Source: Verrucomicrobiales bacterium
Lineage (GTDB): Bacteria; Verrucomicrobiota; Verrucomicrobiia; Limisphaerales; SXQI01
Reading direction: 5' to 3'
Length of the DNA stretch: 6,784 nt
Assembly (NCBI GenBank): GCA_028293365.1
Contig: JAQGOX010000315.1
Location: forward strand, 1-6,784
This document shows positions 5,286 through 6,784 of the stretch, piece by piece. Both the position numbers and the translations under genes were made by a program. The notes below the pieces were generated by a model. It was not told the DNA's origin. It saw only the letters and a list, made by a program, of their open reading frames with translations, and searched no databases. The first letter of the stretch is position 1, and each line of letters starts with the position of its first letter.

Positions 5286-6782
5286 TTAAGGTTGGTCGCT
5301 AAGCACCCGGTAGAATCGCGAGCCGTTCAAAGGCGGCGAAACGGTTTTTGGGGGACCGTTGTCTATCCATTGAATTCGGCTGCCCGTGCCGACGGTTGGT
5401 GGAAAAACTATTTGGCCGGTTGCCAGGCCAGCCGGTGTATCAGCATACTGAAGGTAATAATGCATGCCGAGCACAGTGGAGAATTCCACGAGGAATGAGT
5501 TGCTTGAATAAAGGCTGCGATCTATCGACAATGTCGTAAGCACCGTGCTGGGGAGGACAGCGATAAAGGGATCCGTAAGGAAGAGGGAGTATTGTGGTGT
5601 CGGCCTGGTTCGATGATCTGTCACGTAATACTCAATTGTCATTCTCCGTGATTCGCCGGGTAGAAGGTTGTTGATTTGGGAAAATGCAAAGAAAGCATTC
5701 GTAATTGAGTAGTCCAGGCTGCAGTTTTCATTTCCACAGGCCAAATAACTGTCAAAACCACCAGGTCCGATCGGGATCGGGCAATTGCAATCGATTTCAA
5801 TTAACGGATCACCATAGGGCAGATTCGTCTGGCTTCCCTGCGCGTTAAAAAAAGTGATCGCGTTCGAGGCCAGATCGACGCCTGGATTTAGCGCCAGAAT
5901 GTCCAAATTGGTCATTGTGGCCGAGCCCGGATTGCTCACCAGCAATTGATGCTCAAATAATCCAGATTGGGGGTTAAGAGTCGGCGCCGTTGTGACGGGT
6001 AGAAACTCCGGCAACACGTTCGCGGCGAGGTTTAGGATTTGGCCATTGGTGCTCACTGCTGCAATGGGAATCGGCGAGGAGGAGAATGAGATCCGGGCCT
6101 GCACCGGATCGTGTCCCGCAGCTAAATTGAAACGGATCAGGCCTACCCACTGATATCCGGCAGGAAACATTTGACGATCCGGCAAACTGAGAGCAATCCC
6201 AATGGAACCGGAGTGGGTGGTGTCGGAAGTCACGGCTGCATTCGTTTCACCAACCGAAAACACCGGATTCGAAAGAATATTCGTATCGTAGTTTAGAGAA
6301 AATGAGATGGAGCTCTCCCGTCCGTTGCTCCTGAAAGTGATTGGAATACCCACCTGGGAATCAATTTGCACGATCCGCCCGGTACCTAACCGCCTCACGA
6401 TATTCGTTTGAACGGAGAGCACAGCATTTGAGCTCGTGACGCTTCCCGCAGAGTTCGCCACAATTACCGAGAAATAGCCGGACTCTGTTAAAGCAAGGTT
6501 TGTGAGAAGCAGTGACGCATTCGTTTGCAGGTTTAATGGATTGCCATTGAATAGCCATTGGAAATTCAAGGGGAAGCCGGTCGCGGTCACGTTCAGACTG
6601 ATGTCTTCATTTGTGGCTGCGATGGCGTTGGCCGGCTGTTGAATGATCGTTGGTGCGACAATGCTGGAAACTGCAATATTATCCACCGGTTGCTGGGCCT
6701 CGGCGCTTCCGCAATGCAGCAGGTGAACGGATACCAACAGCAGGATGGAAAACTTCGAGAAAGAAAAAGTCGATGAATTCAT
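5286..6782 (-). CDS. Exported Ig-like / cohesin-like protein with Verrucomicrobia-style C-terminus
   Basis: This is a 498-residue protein whose start lies two bases from the window edge. Residues 1-29 form a signal peptide with core FSILLLVSVHLL and likely cleavage after SAEA. Residues 44-124 are an Ig-like domain in the common bacterial form, with the core tryptophan (FQWLFNG, W76) and tyrosine (ESGYFSVIVANSAG, Y103) but without the disulfide cysteines. Residues 131-256 resemble a cohesin-type sandwich: IDSQVGIPITF, ISFSLNYDTNILS, GLIRFNLAAG and NGQILNL follow that family's strand order. Residues 261-415 are beta-rich and unassigned; they contain four cysteines (332, 334, 349, 354). Residues 418-493 form a C-terminal domain (YYLQYADTPAG, RIQWIDNGPP, SRFYRV) that I know from many secreted Verrucomicrobia proteins. 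There is no enzyme motif. It is probably a cell-surface or secreted binding or scaffold protein. It is the first gene seen of an operon with the downstream barrel. An upstream start outside the window cannot be excluded, but the signal peptide fits this one. Confidence 0.85.
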   Translation of the reverse strand: MNSSTFSFSKFSILLLVSVHLLHCGSAEAQQPVDNIAVSSIVAPTIIQQPANAIAATNEDISLNVTATGFPLNFQWLFNGNPLNLQTNASLLLTNLALTESGYFSVIVANSAGSVTSSNAVLSVQTNIVRRLGTGRIVQIDSQVGIPITFRSNGRESSISFSLNYDTNILSNPVFSVGETNAAVTSDTTHSGSIGIALSLPDRQMFPAGYQWVGLIRFNLAAGHDPVQARISFSSSPIPIAAVSTNGQILNLAANVLPEFLPVTTAPTLNPQSGLFEHQLLVSNPGSATMTNLDILALNPGVDLASNAITFFNAQGSQTNLPYGDPLIEIDCNCPIPIGPGGFDSYLACGNENCSLDYSITNAFFAFSQINNLLPGESRRMTIEYYVTDHRTRPTPQYSLFLTDPFIAVLPSTVLTTLSIDRSLYSSNSFLVEFSTVLGMHYYLQYADTPAGLATGQIVFPPTVGTGSRIQWIDNGPPKTVSPPLNGSRFYRVLSDQP

Positions 6783-6784
6783 GT

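Noticed and set aside
6711..6722. Lipobox-like LLHC at residues 21-24 of the 498-residue protein
   Set aside because: Histidine before the cysteine is not a usual lipobox residue, and a good signal peptidase I site (SAEA) follows directly.

Overview
The window looks like chromosomal DNA from a Gram-negative bacterium of the Verrucomicrobiota, possibly Pedosphaera-like. This is inferred from style, with no marker gene present. The signs are long secreted proteins built from Ig-like and carbohydrate-binding modules, C-termini ending in a 'FYR' motif (AKFYRAKK and SRFYRVLSDQP), an outer-membrane barrel ending in phenylalanine, starts without a Shine-Dalgarno sequence, and base composition near half GC by eye. 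No phage, transposon, CRISPR, tRNA or rRNA signal was found.

Layout. Bases 1-112 are a short leader with no gene. Bases 113-4105 (+) encode one intact 1330-residue exported protein. Its parts are a signal peptide, a lectin-like (concanavalin-type) domain, two near-identical 230-residue PA14-like modules separated by Ig-like spacers, a CBM6-like domain and a short Verrucomicrobia-style C-terminal domain. It ends in a tandem stop (TAATAA) followed by a strong intrinsic terminator with a GCAA tetraloop. Bases 4158-4232 are the rest of a convergent intergenic gap. On the minus strand, 6782-5286 encodes a 498-residue exported protein with an Ig-like domain, a probable cohesin-like domain, a four-cysteine segment and the same style of C-terminus. 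After 18 bases, and in the same reading frame, comes 5267-4233, a 344-residue outer-membrane beta-barrel protein.

How the genes may work together. All three products are predicted to leave the cytoplasm. The minus-strand pair is very probably one operon, placing a secreted adhesion or scaffold-like protein beside an outer-membrane barrel. The plus-strand protein is a non-catalytic, multi-domain, probably glycan-binding protein. I recognise no enzyme active site in any of them. A role in surface attachment or polysaccharide handling is inference from domain type only. The most distinctive object is the large plus-strand protein with its exactly registered 323-residue tandem duplication. I do not see evidence for a defence system or another unusual genetic system.
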